DNA of 64,000 nt from Xenorhabdus griffiniae. GTDB lineage: Bacteria > Pseudomonadota > Gammaproteobacteria > Enterobacterales > Enterobacteriaceae. Position 1 is the stretch's first letter, and every line of letters begins with the position of its first letter. The position numbers were made by a program, and so were the translations under genes. Location: the NCBI RefSeq assembly GCF_015163655.1, contig NZ_JADEUF010000005.1:1-64000 (forward strand), read 5' to 3'. Below, in pieces: positions 7,874 through 16,785 of the stretch. The notes beneath the pieces are model-generated. The model did not search any database. It was given only the letters and a program-made list of their open reading frames with translations, and was not told where the DNA came from.

Positions 7874-8887
7874 CTATTTTTTCAGTTCTTCTAAACGAGC
7901 TTTCGCTTTACGATTTTGTGGATCTTGATTAACCAGTATTTCGTACCAATAAATGGCCGTTTGAGCATCCGCAACAAAACACCCTTTTTTCGTTGCTGTT
8001 TTCGGATCATATTCTTGGGCATAACGTAAAGCGATGTTTGTATCACCCGATTGTGCCTTATAGGCATAAAGGCGCTGGGCAATATCACACTGTTTTGCCT
8101 CTTTTGCCTGATTAATGATTTCCAACACTTGCTGGCTGGAAGGCTGGCTACGTAAACAACTTTTAACAAAATCCAGCCCACTGCCTTTAGTCATATTTTC
8201 ACCTGCACAAGGCGCTGTTTCCGACGCGCTGGCAATCACTGGTTCTGGCTTAGCTTGTGGTTTCAACCACCACCAAAATGCACCAGCAACGACTACAATC
8301 AACAATACCGCCAGAGCTATCAATAAATTTTTGTTTGATCTTTTTGCCGATACTGGTGGCACAGGTGATGGGATATTATCCTTTTCATTGAACGACAATG
8401 ACTGCGCCTCTGATTTCGGCAATACAGTATTTTGTGTTTCAACAGGCGATGTTTCGTCAGGAAGCACGGCTGTTTCCTGCGTTGAAGATACATTGTCACT
8501 AAGCTCACGTTCTTTATCTGTAGGGACATAGTCTCCTTTTGCCAAGGAACTTAGCACCCCATCGGCAATTTTCAGCACCCCGATATTTTGCAGACCATCA
8601 CAGTCTTTTGCTGTGACACGATATGCCACCTGACGCTCAGCCAACAAAGCATCAACCAATGCAGGGCCTATTTGCGCTTCCACCGCGCCATCCACTTCCT
8701 GCAATTCAGGAAGCATTAACCACACTTCATTGCTGATCCATTGCCCTCGCTCATCTACAAAACAGCGATCCTGATTGCGCTGGACTGATACCTTGATGCC
8801 CTCAGTGGCTCCCTGCCAATCTTCAATGCGCAATATGGCATATCCCGGCTCAACCGGTTCATGAGGTCTCAGTTCTGGTTTAATCAC
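7874..8887 (-). CDS. Single-pass membrane protein with C-terminal TPR-like region
   Basis: A 337-residue protein starting at a GTG six bases after the srfC stop. Residues 1-120 form a cytosolic beta-rich domain (EPVEPGYAILRIEDWQ at the start). A Ser/Thr/Glu-rich linker follows, then one transmembrane helix near residues 190-212 (LLIALAVLLIVVVAGAFWWW) and a C-terminal periplasmic region with helical repeat character (IAQRLYAYKAQSGD, TAIYWYEILVNQDPQN) like Sel1/TPR modules. Its place between srfC and the exported vWA gene suggests that it links the cytosolic SrfB/SrfC NTPases to the periplasmic parts. I know no named family for it. Confidence 0.7.
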   Translation of the reverse strand: MIKPELRPHEPVEPGYAILRIEDWQGATEGIKVSVQRNQDRCFVDERGQWISNEVWLMLPELQEVDGAVEAQIGPALVDALLAERQVAYRVTAKDCDGLQNIGVLKIADGVLSSLAKGDYVPTDKERELSDNVSSTQETAVLPDETSPVETQNTVLPKSEAQSLSFNEKDNIPSPVPPVSAKRSNKNLLIALAVLLIVVVAGAFWWWLKPQAKPEPVIASASETAPCAGENMTKGSGLDFVKSCLRSQPSSQQVLEIINQAKEAKQCDIAQRLYAYKAQSGDTNIALRYAQEYDPKTATKKGCFVADAQTAIYWYEILVNQDPQNRKAKARLEELKK

Positions 8888-8893
8888 AACTCG

Positions 8894-11581
8894 TTACTCC
8901 GACGACAATTGAATACGTTGAATAATGGCGCCCAGCTGTTCATTTTGGATGGCAGTAATTTCACGCCCAGCAGAGTGACCGGCATTTTCTTTAATCACGT
9001 CCTTCAGGCCGATCAGCCAATCAAAAACAAACATGGCGCTATAGTTCAGCGTCTCGTTTGTTAATCGATAAAGCCGTTCATCACCTCTCCACAATGCTGG
9101 ATCTTTTTTATCTGGGCGGGAAAAAATAGGTTGGCCTTTGTTAAAACGGCTATCAGGACGTTTTTCATTCGGTATGTTCTGATAACCCAACCAAGTGACA
9201 AAATCATTCATAACGTGCATCACACGGGAAACCTGACGCTCCATCATTTTTTCCCGTCGGACACCTGCTTGCTCCGTGTTTTCCAGCACTTTCAGCAGAT
9301 CCCTCTCGACGTTCATTCTCTGAATAGCCGTAATTAATTCATCCACCAACATTTCAACAATAGGGCGAGGTAGACCGATAACATTCGCCACATCCAGCTG
9401 TTCCGGGACGGTTCGCAGGTAATTGATCCATAATTTAATCACGCGATGGGCAAACTCTTGTTCATGGCTGTGAACAGATACCGTTTCGTCTGGTGTATCA
9501 CCGAACAGATCAAAATCACTACCAATGCCGAAGTTGGCTATCGATTCATCCGCTTTATTATCTTCAACAGACAACTCCACTTCCGTTTCCTGCATATACA
9601 GTTCTTGCAGTGCCTTGCGCGAAGGGATAAAACTTACCAACAGTTCACCGTGCATCTCCATACGGGTTTGCAATACCTTAAGAATATCATCAGCAATCAG
9701 TTCTTTTCTCGCCACGTCTTCAGCCCCATTTGGCTGATACCAAGCATGTAAGTTCCCTTCCACCAGTTCATGACGAGTTTCATCTAGCTGTTCCGCTATA
9801 CGCATCAACTTAATTTCATGTTGTGAGGCGCTCCCCAAATAGTCGGCCAATCGACGCATACCACCATCGTCAAGTTGAAGCATGGCATCCCATGCCTCCT
9901 CAGGTGAAGCAATGTGACGCTGAATCGCAGTATCCTCAAGGAACGTTTTTTTCATCAAGGTCAACTTAGGTGCAGTTTGTTGATTGAATCCTACTTCACT
10001 GTCTGCTTGCATCATGATAAATGGTGTAGCCTGACGCGGTTTACGCACCAAGAAGGTATTGTTAAAAGCTCGCCCTGGTTGCCATTCCTGCATCCACGGA
10101 AAATGACCAAAACGTTCTGTCATAGTGATTTTAATCATGCCACCCTTGCCCCAGGCTTCGCGCAGCATGTCTTCTGACTTGGTTAACTCTTGTGTGATAC
10201 GTAAGTCCAGCTTAGTGATCGCCCAAACTAATCCCGATGGACGACGAGCACGGCTACTAGCATCAGCGCCTTGGGTATAACGAATCCACTCATCCAATAC
10301 ACTACCAACATCTTTCACGTTGGATTGTTCATTTGAAGGTGTGCAAACCACCAATACGTTCATTTCTTGGTTGAGCGTATAACGTTCAAACAAATAAGCT
10401 ACCTTGCCCCGCAGGATTAATTGCGCCAGCGGGTTACTGTCTTCATTTTCTGTTTCTGCCGCGTTTTGGAAATAATCCAGTGACTCTACGCCAAGGCGAC
10501 CGCGGTAACCGGGAAAATCTAGCAAGTCGACATTTTCAAACAACCTTTCCCGTGTAGAAGAAAGCAATGGTACATGCAGTTCGACTGTTAGTGCGGTAAG
10601 TTCTGCCAAGGAGAGGGAAACAGGGGCAGACAGTCCATTTTCCAGCTCAGGACAAACTTCAACCTGCAAGTCATTGCTCTTGTTCAGGCGCTCCAGCATA
10701 TCAACATTCATTATGCTGCTGGTTTGTACCAATCGATTATTCTGCTCAGTGACCAAAACACTCAGTGGTGCCCTGACCAAACTGGCACCTCCCAAACGCT
10801 GTAACGTATAGGCAAAACGTCGATAGGTATCGCTGAACTCACGAATATTGCCCCATAGTTCGCCAAATAACTGGGCACGATCATCAATTGATAGCCAAGG
10901 TGCCAGCTCTACTGCCGTTGGCCAGTATTGCAATGCCATTTTGCTTTGGCTTTTTTCCGCATGACGAACTAAATAATCCCATAGTGCAACAACATCCTCT
11001 TCCGTCATGCCCGGCTCTTTATGAGGCTGGCGTCGTCCATTTAGCGTGGTAAGCAGCGCATTAATGCGTTTTTCATCATAACCCCAATCAATCCTTTCCT
11101 GATTGAAGTCATGAATAAACGTATTAGCAAGAATTTTGGCGATTTCCGCTTCATTAAATAGTTGTAATTCAATCGGCCAATCTGGATTGACTGGGAGTGT
11201 ATGACGACTAAAACGAGTAACAAGGCCGGTAGCCTCTTTGCCTCCACCACGAGGGTTAATATGTTCGATAAAATCAAGTTTATGGTGACCCATTTGGGTT
11301 TCTAAACGCCCATTTTCCCCCGCAGCCAGCGAGGAGATAAGATAGGACTTTCCCGCTTGGGACAAACCGAAGAAACCAATAGTCATCGGACGCATGGCCG
11401 CCGTCGCCAAACGGTGCGCTGTATTACGGCTCCGACGCAATTTCAGTTTTAACCGATCGGCTTCTGTATTCAGGCGAGGGGCATTGCCACGCACATCCTC
11501 TATCCATTCAATCGCTTGGCCCGCTCCTTTTGCTACATCAAGCCACGCTTGTTTTAATTGTTCGGGAGTAAGGTTATTCAT
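8894..11581 (-). CDS. srfC: SrfC-family dynamin-like GTPase, putative virulence factor
   Basis: Translation from the ATG at 11581 gives 895 residues (MNNLTPEQLKQAWLDV). This ATG overlaps the srfB stop by one base (TAATG), and GGGAG lies 12 bases upstream. GTPase motifs are clear: P-loop GLSQAGKS near residues 68-75, G3 as DFPG near 352, and G4 as TKLD near 455. The rest is largely helical, as expected for a dynamin-type mechano-GTPase, with no signal peptide, so it should act in the cytosol or on the inner-membrane face. SrfC was named in Salmonella as an SsrB-regulated gene, and the family is found next to srfB in many enterobacteria. Its biochemical function is not established; GTP binding is inferred from the motifs. 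Confidence 0.9.
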   Translation of the reverse strand: MNNLTPEQLKQAWLDVAKGAGQAIEWIEDVRGNAPRLNTEADRLKLKLRRSRNTAHRLATAAMRPMTIGFFGLSQAGKSYLISSLAAGENGRLETQMGHHKLDFIEHINPRGGGKEATGLVTRFSRHTLPVNPDWPIELQLFNEAEIAKILANTFIHDFNQERIDWGYDEKRINALLTTLNGRRQPHKEPGMTEEDVVALWDYLVRHAEKSQSKMALQYWPTAVELAPWLSIDDRAQLFGELWGNIREFSDTYRRFAYTLQRLGGASLVRAPLSVLVTEQNNRLVQTSSIMNVDMLERLNKSNDLQVEVCPELENGLSAPVSLSLAELTALTVELHVPLLSSTRERLFENVDLLDFPGYRGRLGVESLDYFQNAAETENEDSNPLAQLILRGKVAYLFERYTLNQEMNVLVVCTPSNEQSNVKDVGSVLDEWIRYTQGADASSRARRPSGLVWAITKLDLRITQELTKSEDMLREAWGKGGMIKITMTERFGHFPWMQEWQPGRAFNNTFLVRKPRQATPFIMMQADSEVGFNQQTAPKLTLMKKTFLEDTAIQRHIASPEEAWDAMLQLDDGGMRRLADYLGSASQHEIKLMRIAEQLDETRHELVEGNLHAWYQPNGAEDVARKELIADDILKVLQTRMEMHGELLVSFIPSRKALQELYMQETEVELSVEDNKADESIANFGIGSDFDLFGDTPDETVSVHSHEQEFAHRVIKLWINYLRTVPEQLDVANVIGLPRPIVEMLVDELITAIQRMNVERDLLKVLENTEQAGVRREKMMERQVSRVMHVMNDFVTWLGYQNIPNEKRPDSRFNKGQPIFSRPDKKDPALWRGDERLYRLTNETLNYSAMFVFDWLIGLKDVIKENAGHSAGREITAIQNEQLGAIIQRIQLSSE

Positions 11582-14500
11582 TAGATTTTTATGCTCCCAC
11601 TGTCGAGCCAATAATAAGTTTCACCCAAGCCACTTCCAATCAGGGTATTAAGTTTGAAGCTAACGTCGTTAGGGCGCGTGTTTTGCTCAGATCCGACAAT
11701 TTCCATCTCATTAATGCGGAATTTTTCTGGGCTACCGTTAGATTCTGCTTCGCGCCCCTGCCCTTCTTCCACTTCCAATTTCAGGCGTAATATCGCATCA
11801 CCAGCTAATGCTGCCGCTACCCGAGCGCCCTGAATTTTCAGGGTATACAACGGGGTTGCTGGCCAACGTTCATTATCGAGTTGACGGAAACCTAGCCGCA
11901 TTTCCCCACGTGATTCAAAATATTGCTCGCGATCCAGTTGGAACCCTGGTTTATCCAGATCTATGTCTCGATAAAATATATTGCTATTTTTCAACAAGTT
12001 ATTACTGTCAAGCATGCCAAAATAACGAATGGTTGAATAAGGTTTGAAATTGGCAGTACGGAAGTAGAAATTACTCAGCCGTGATTTCTCCGCCAACAAG
12101 CACAGCATCGCCCCAACCGCAGCAGTAGATTTAGGATCTTCAATCAACCCGTTCTTATTGAATGGATACCAACCTCCGGTTTCATATCCATGCAGCGGGA
12201 GAATACGTGCAGGCGGCACTGGTTGTAATTTGCACAGCAATGCCTGAATTCCTGGCAAGCGGGAAGGACGTCCAGTTAACAGCAAGATATCGCAGCTATA
12301 GTGCCAAAGGACTTCACTCAATGAACGCAGGCTTTGGCAGATATTAATGCGGTTATTGCGGAGATCAATAAACTCATTATGCAGTTTCATCAAGCTAATG
12401 TTTACTGGGACATTTAGAATAGAGAATTCATTTTTTATTCCGGCTGGCAGATTACGTTTAACTTCTTCATCCACGTATTCAAGCAATTTATTCGTTGGTG
12501 GAGAGGGAAGCAGATCACTGAACGTAGCGCTAATTACCTGCTCACCTGTTGCGAGATTAAATTTTTCATAATGATGCAAAATGGCAAGCGCTATCGGAGC
12601 AAATATTTGCAATGTCAATTGTTGACGCAGCACTTGCTTACCCGCTTCCAGTGCCTCACTACCAAACAATCGAGACATGATTGCTTCTGCATCTAAATCT
12701 TGATAACCGATGTCCAACAAGGCAGCCTTGAATGCCGGCTGTAAGTAAAGCTGGATCACGTCCAACAAAATATCATCACCGGCGACTTTAAAACCCTCGC
12801 GGAATAATTGCGTTGGAACAATACGCACATTACTGCCACTACCTTCATCCAAGGTATAGCGCGTGATAACCAGATCCGTCGTCCCACCACCAATGTCGAT
12901 GGATGCGATTTTCAATGTGCGTTTATCACCAGTTTCCAGCTTGTTGTCAGGCCGCACAGTGGCAGCAAAAAACTCTTCACTACGACCACAAAAATAGTTT
13001 TGTGTCTCGTTATAGAGGTAAACTAATTGGCCACAAGTCGCCTCATCCCATTTCACATGCACTTCTGGCAATATGCGCTTGCGTTCGACGTTCTTATCTT
13101 CCCGCCCACTTTCATCAATACCTTGATCTCGATCTTCCCAGCTCAGTGCTTTCCACACCAATCTGATGGCTTGTGTCATTGCCTGTTGGAAAATAGCACG
13201 CTCAGGCTTTGGCATAGCTGGCGGAACAGTAAGAATGATATTTTTTAACTGGCGTGGTGTACTGGCATGGGTCATCTTCAAGCGTTGGGCTGGGCTATTA
13301 ATCTGCATTAACGCTTGTGCCAATACCTCTGACAACATCATAGTCATCAAAGAGCGACGACTATAGTTCGGTGTAAACACTGGCATACGTTCAGAAGGCT
13401 TGAGTGCATAAAGCGCTTCACCCTTGTCATTGATCATGTAGGTCATCGGTGCCGCTGTTGCCTGTGGTTCACGATCCGATTTAACAAATGCACGACTAAA
13501 CCGCCAGCCGGGGGAATATGTTGCTTCATCCCATAAATAACGTTTTGGACTGGAAAGCCCGGTTGATCCTTCCGTTCCTAAACGCTGTGATGCCATGCGG
13601 AAGGCTTCTTCTCCCAAGCGGCCAATAGTTGGCCAAGTAAAGGCATCACTACGTCCACTCTTCGCGGAAAAATCCTGCTTGCCAAATTCAGCCTGGGCAA
13701 ATTCCAATCGGCTTTCAAAAGGTTCTGTATAGACATATTGAGGTTCACTCAAGTCACGTAGCTGCAACTGATAATGATGAGATAAGCCTTGGTTATCATC
13801 TTTGTGGTCTTCAATCAAAATCCCACAACTGCGTGAGTTACCTATATCTAGCACCAAGTCAACGTCAATAATCGGGTTATCATTTAACCTGACATCATTA
13901 AGCTGAATTTCAGGAACGCCCAGCGAAACGTTCAGTGCATTAACCAAATTAAGATAATGCGCCTGATGTTCCTTTTGGTTCAGGCTATTATCGATATCTT
14001 CATGATAATGGCGCCATAATCCAGTAGCCCGCTCGGTATAGGTTTCCCGCAACCAATCGTCCACCCATTTCAGCAACAAAAAATCACCCATTTCATGATG
14101 GTTTTCTGCCAGCGCAAAACCGACACCAGAACGTACATCGTCATCCCCCGGTGCCAAATATTGGGTATTCGTTCTGTCTGGAAAAACTTTGGTATCAAAA
14201 GCCAGCGTCACACGCCAGGTGTTTCCCTGTTCATCCGGTGTATCAAGTGCATGAAACTTCACCCGCGACCAGTTGGTCGGTCCTTGTGCAAAACTCCCGG
14301 GTGAATTAAAACGGAAAAATGGTAACGGTAGCCAAATGTCGTTATAAAGCTCAAGGGATTTTTCCAATGACAATGAGTAATCTGATTCCGCTGCAAACGC
14401 AGAAACTCCCGACGGTGAGGGCACCAGGAAATTGTTATCTCGCTCGTTATATACCAAGCGGATCACTGGATTATCTTCTCCAGCCAGTAGAAATTCACCG

Positions 14501-14604
14501 TACACTTTGTGCTTAGGTAACGCAAAAGCAAAATCCAGAAACTGAATACCACTGTCACGGATCAGTGTGACTTTCTCTTTGAAATCAGTAATAGTTGCCA
14601 GCAT
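11581..14604 (-). CDS. srfB: SrfB-family protein with actin/Hsp70-like ATPase fold
   Basis: A 1007-residue cytosolic protein. Three elements of the actin/Hsp70 ATPase fold can be read: phosphate-1 VLDIGNSRS near residue 250, phosphate-2 SIDIGGGTTDLV near 568, and an adenosine-like LLLTGRPSRLPG near 771. The N-terminal 240 residues are beta-rich and family-specific, and the C-terminal ~150 residues are also beta-rich. It starts four bases after the srfA-like gene and overlaps srfC by one base, so the three are translationally coupled. SrfB is annotated as a putative virulence effector, but it has no export signal. An intracellular ATPase that assembles with SrfA and SrfC is the more natural reading. 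Confidence 0.9.
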   Translation of the reverse strand: MLATITDFKEKVTLIRDSGIQFLDFAFALPKHKVYGEFLLAGEDNPVIRLVYNERDNNFLVPSPSGVSAFAAESDYSLSLEKSLELYNDIWLPLPFFRFNSPGSFAQGPTNWSRVKFHALDTPDEQGNTWRVTLAFDTKVFPDRTNTQYLAPGDDDVRSGVGFALAENHHEMGDFLLLKWVDDWLRETYTERATGLWRHYHEDIDNSLNQKEHQAHYLNLVNALNVSLGVPEIQLNDVRLNDNPIIDVDLVLDIGNSRSCGILIEDHKDDNQGLSHHYQLQLRDLSEPQYVYTEPFESRLEFAQAEFGKQDFSAKSGRSDAFTWPTIGRLGEEAFRMASQRLGTEGSTGLSSPKRYLWDEATYSPGWRFSRAFVKSDREPQATAAPMTYMINDKGEALYALKPSERMPVFTPNYSRRSLMTMMLSEVLAQALMQINSPAQRLKMTHASTPRQLKNIILTVPPAMPKPERAIFQQAMTQAIRLVWKALSWEDRDQGIDESGREDKNVERKRILPEVHVKWDEATCGQLVYLYNETQNYFCGRSEEFFAATVRPDNKLETGDKRTLKIASIDIGGGTTDLVITRYTLDEGSGSNVRIVPTQLFREGFKVAGDDILLDVIQLYLQPAFKAALLDIGYQDLDAEAIMSRLFGSEALEAGKQVLRQQLTLQIFAPIALAILHHYEKFNLATGEQVISATFSDLLPSPPTNKLLEYVDEEVKRNLPAGIKNEFSILNVPVNISLMKLHNEFIDLRNNRINICQSLRSLSEVLWHYSCDILLLTGRPSRLPGIQALLCKLQPVPPARILPLHGYETGGWYPFNKNGLIEDPKSTAAVGAMLCLLAEKSRLSNFYFRTANFKPYSTIRYFGMLDSNNLLKNSNIFYRDIDLDKPGFQLDREQYFESRGEMRLGFRQLDNERWPATPLYTLKIQGARVAAALAGDAILRLKLEVEEGQGREAESNGSPEKFRINEMEIVGSEQNTRPNDVSFKLNTLIGSGLGETYYWLDSGSIKI

Positions 14605-14608
14605 GTGG

Positions 14609-16516
14609 TTAATTTGCCTCTCGCTTCATCGACATAGGAAATAAAGTTTTTTCGTCATAGCGTCCTTTGCACTCTGCCATATTCTGTGTGCCCTGCTGAC
14701 AAACAACATCAGGCATAGTGTAATTTGAACCATCAGTACATTTTGCTTCACCACTGTTATTTAACTGCAACATTTCAGTGTTCATGGCCGCCCTGACTGG
14801 AGCTTGACAACGAATTCCATCACCTCGCACTACTTCAACTTGCCCTTTGCCATTATGGATCTGATAAGTCAGCCTCAATGGCTTACCAGTACGGCTATCC
14901 TGGATCCCCGCCCCCGCATGCCAACGACCATTGAGAAAATCAATGTTGTTTTGTTGCAAAGCGCTAGCAGGAATTGTCATCTCTTCAGAAGAAGATGTTG
15001 GTGTCCCAGATAATGATGAGTTATTGGATAGATCAGTACTGGTTGATGGTATCGATTTACCAGAATCAATTGATTCAGAAACACTTTTTTCCAACAAAGA
15101 ATCTTTTGCCGATGGCATTCCATCAGCCGCAGAATTTCCTGCTTCCAGCTTAAGGGGGGGATTCAGTAGCTGGGAATTACCCATATTATTGCTATTTATC
15201 GTGTCACTACGTTCTAATATACCGCCACTGCTTGTAACACCATGAAATGAAATCACTTCATCTTGATGTGAAGGCGTAGTGTGAGTTGACGATACTATTC
15301 CCCAAACAGGCATTTCGGGCATACAACCACGCAATAACAAAAGGGAAAGTAAAATCAGTAACAAAGGTAATAACAACCATAACCAACGACGTAATCGCCG
15401 ACGTTGTGTACGCTTAGCCATTGACGCAGAGGCAGAAGAAGATAGCGATGCAACAGAAGCTACCGGCTCAATTGCAAGTTTTGATGCATTGCCTGAAGTA
15501 ATTGGTGATTCTGAAACAATTGCTGATTTAGCAGGCCGCATTGGGCGCAAGCCATCAAGGGTATTGGCGTTTTTCTGCTGCGTTTTTATTTTTCCTAAAT
15601 TCGCACTCGCTTTTCCTAAAAGCGTTAATATAGGCTTACCATTAACCAAATAAATACAATCCTGAGCTGGAGATTGGATGGTATTATTCAGCAAGCCTGC
15701 AAGCTGGCGCATTTCATGTGCTTTTTGCTCAGGCAGTTGCGCACTGAGTTGTTCAACAGCAGATTGATTTTCCTTTAACTGTTGCAGTGCAGACTGACGC
15801 TCATCAGCTGTTGCCGCCGCCCAAGGAACAGCCTTACCGGAAAATCCCGCATACCAATCAATACGCTCCCCCTGTCTATTGACCTTTGGAATTGCCAGTG
15901 AATCAGCAACCCCAGGAAGCTGATGTGAGCGTAAGCTTTCGCGTAATCTCAATGGAAAAAGGTGAGCTACTTGCCCACTTTCTTCCATGGGCAGAGGGCC
16001 TTCGAGTTTATCACTACGTAAAAAAGTCTCCTGATGCGATTGACGTAAACAATCGAGAGGTTTTGGGCGTGCTTGCTGCTTCGCATTCACAAATCCCCAA
16101 AAGGTTATTACAGGTTTGCCGTCAACCAAATAGATATGATCTTGGTCGGGAAATTGGATAGTTTTACTCAGTAAGGCACCAAACAAGCGCATTTCATGTG
16201 CCTTTTGGTTAACCATTTGCGTACTAAGTTGTTCAATGGCGGCTTGGTTTGCCTCCAGTTGTCGCAATGCAGATTGACGCTCGTCATCTGTTGCCGCCGC
16301 CCAAGGAACAACATGACCGGCAAATCCCGCATACCAATCAATACGATCCCCCTGTTCATTGCCCTGTGGAATAGCCAGTGAATTAGCAACCTCAGAGAGC
16401 TGGCGTAGACGTAGGGTTTCTCGTAATTGCAGGGCAGAATGGTGAACAGCTTGACCATTCTCTCCCATGGGTAAATAACTTTCGAGTTTGTCACCACGTA
16501 AAAAAGTTTCTTTCAC
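14609..16516 (-). CDS. srfA: SrfA-family membrane protein with duplicated N-terminal domain
   Basis: A 635-residue protein from a GTG start with AAGGA about ten bases upstream. The N-terminal SrfA domain occurs twice with a spacing of 160 residues: WYAGFAGHVVPWAAAT near residue 59 and WYAGFSGKAVPWAAAT near 219, each followed by a helical Gln/Glu-rich stretch and a DHIYLVDGKP-type end. An Ala/Ser linker leads to one transmembrane helix near 373-395 (WLWLLLPLLLILLSLLLLRG). A Ser/Thr-rich linker and a C-terminal periplasmic domain with six Cys follow. The cytosolic N-part probably contacts SrfB or SrfC. SrfA proteins as I recall them carry one N-domain, so this is an expanded version. The role is unknown beyond membership of the srf operon. 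Confidence 0.85.
   Translation of the reverse strand: MKETFLRGDKLESYLPMGENGQAVHHSALQLRETLRLRQLSEVANSLAIPQGNEQGDRIDWYAGFAGHVVPWAAATDDERQSALRQLEANQAAIEQLSTQMVNQKAHEMRLFGALLSKTIQFPDQDHIYLVDGKPVITFWGFVNAKQQARPKPLDCLRQSHQETFLRSDKLEGPLPMEESGQVAHLFPLRLRESLRSHQLPGVADSLAIPKVNRQGERIDWYAGFSGKAVPWAAATADERQSALQQLKENQSAVEQLSAQLPEQKAHEMRQLAGLLNNTIQSPAQDCIYLVNGKPILTLLGKASANLGKIKTQQKNANTLDGLRPMRPAKSAIVSESPITSGNASKLAIEPVASVASLSSSASASMAKRTQRRRLRRWLWLLLPLLLILLSLLLLRGCMPEMPVWGIVSSTHTTPSHQDEVISFHGVTSSGGILERSDTINSNNMGNSQLLNPPLKLEAGNSAADGMPSAKDSLLEKSVSESIDSGKSIPSTSTDLSNNSSLSGTPTSSSEEMTIPASALQQNNIDFLNGRWHAGAGIQDSRTGKPLRLTYQIHNGKGQVEVVRGDGIRCQAPVRAAMNTEMLQLNNSGEAKCTDGSNYTMPDVVCQQGTQNMAECKGRYDEKTLFPMSMKREAN
15557..16516. 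repeat. Two 480-bp direct repeats inside the srfA-like gene
   Basis: Bases about 16516-16037 and 16036-15557 encode the two copies of the SrfA N-domain at an exact 160-codon offset. They still share long DNA tracts such as ttgccgccgcccaaggaaca, present in both. The second copy has diverged mainly in its first 60 codons. It is a tandem in-frame duplication, not two independent genes. Confidence 0.85.
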
Positions 16517-16785
16517 AATAAGCCATTCCTTGCTATCAAAAAATACAACACTAATGTATTTATTTCGCTAATTGGGCCAAGAGAGCAAATATACCTTTTC
16601 CAAAAAGATAAAATAATGCTACGGAATAATCTGCGCTGCGCATTAAAACGGAAGATGGTTCCCAAGAGTCTATTGTAACTATTACATAATAAGCAGTAAA
16701 ACCTCGTGCCCTTATTACGCTACCACATCCACTAAAAACAGATAAAAATGCAAAAATACATTAAATTTATTGCATTTTATTTCTA
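16517..16785. other. AT-rich gap inside the srf locus, probable promoter region for srfABC
   Basis: These 269 bp separate the vWA/SrfA-like gene from the srfA-srfB-srfC block; no reading frame can be supported. The AT-rich tracts (for example near 16540-16570 and 16740-16785) and the length suggest a separate minus-strand promoter for the srfABC block. I could not place definite -35/-10 boxes. Confidence 0.35.
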
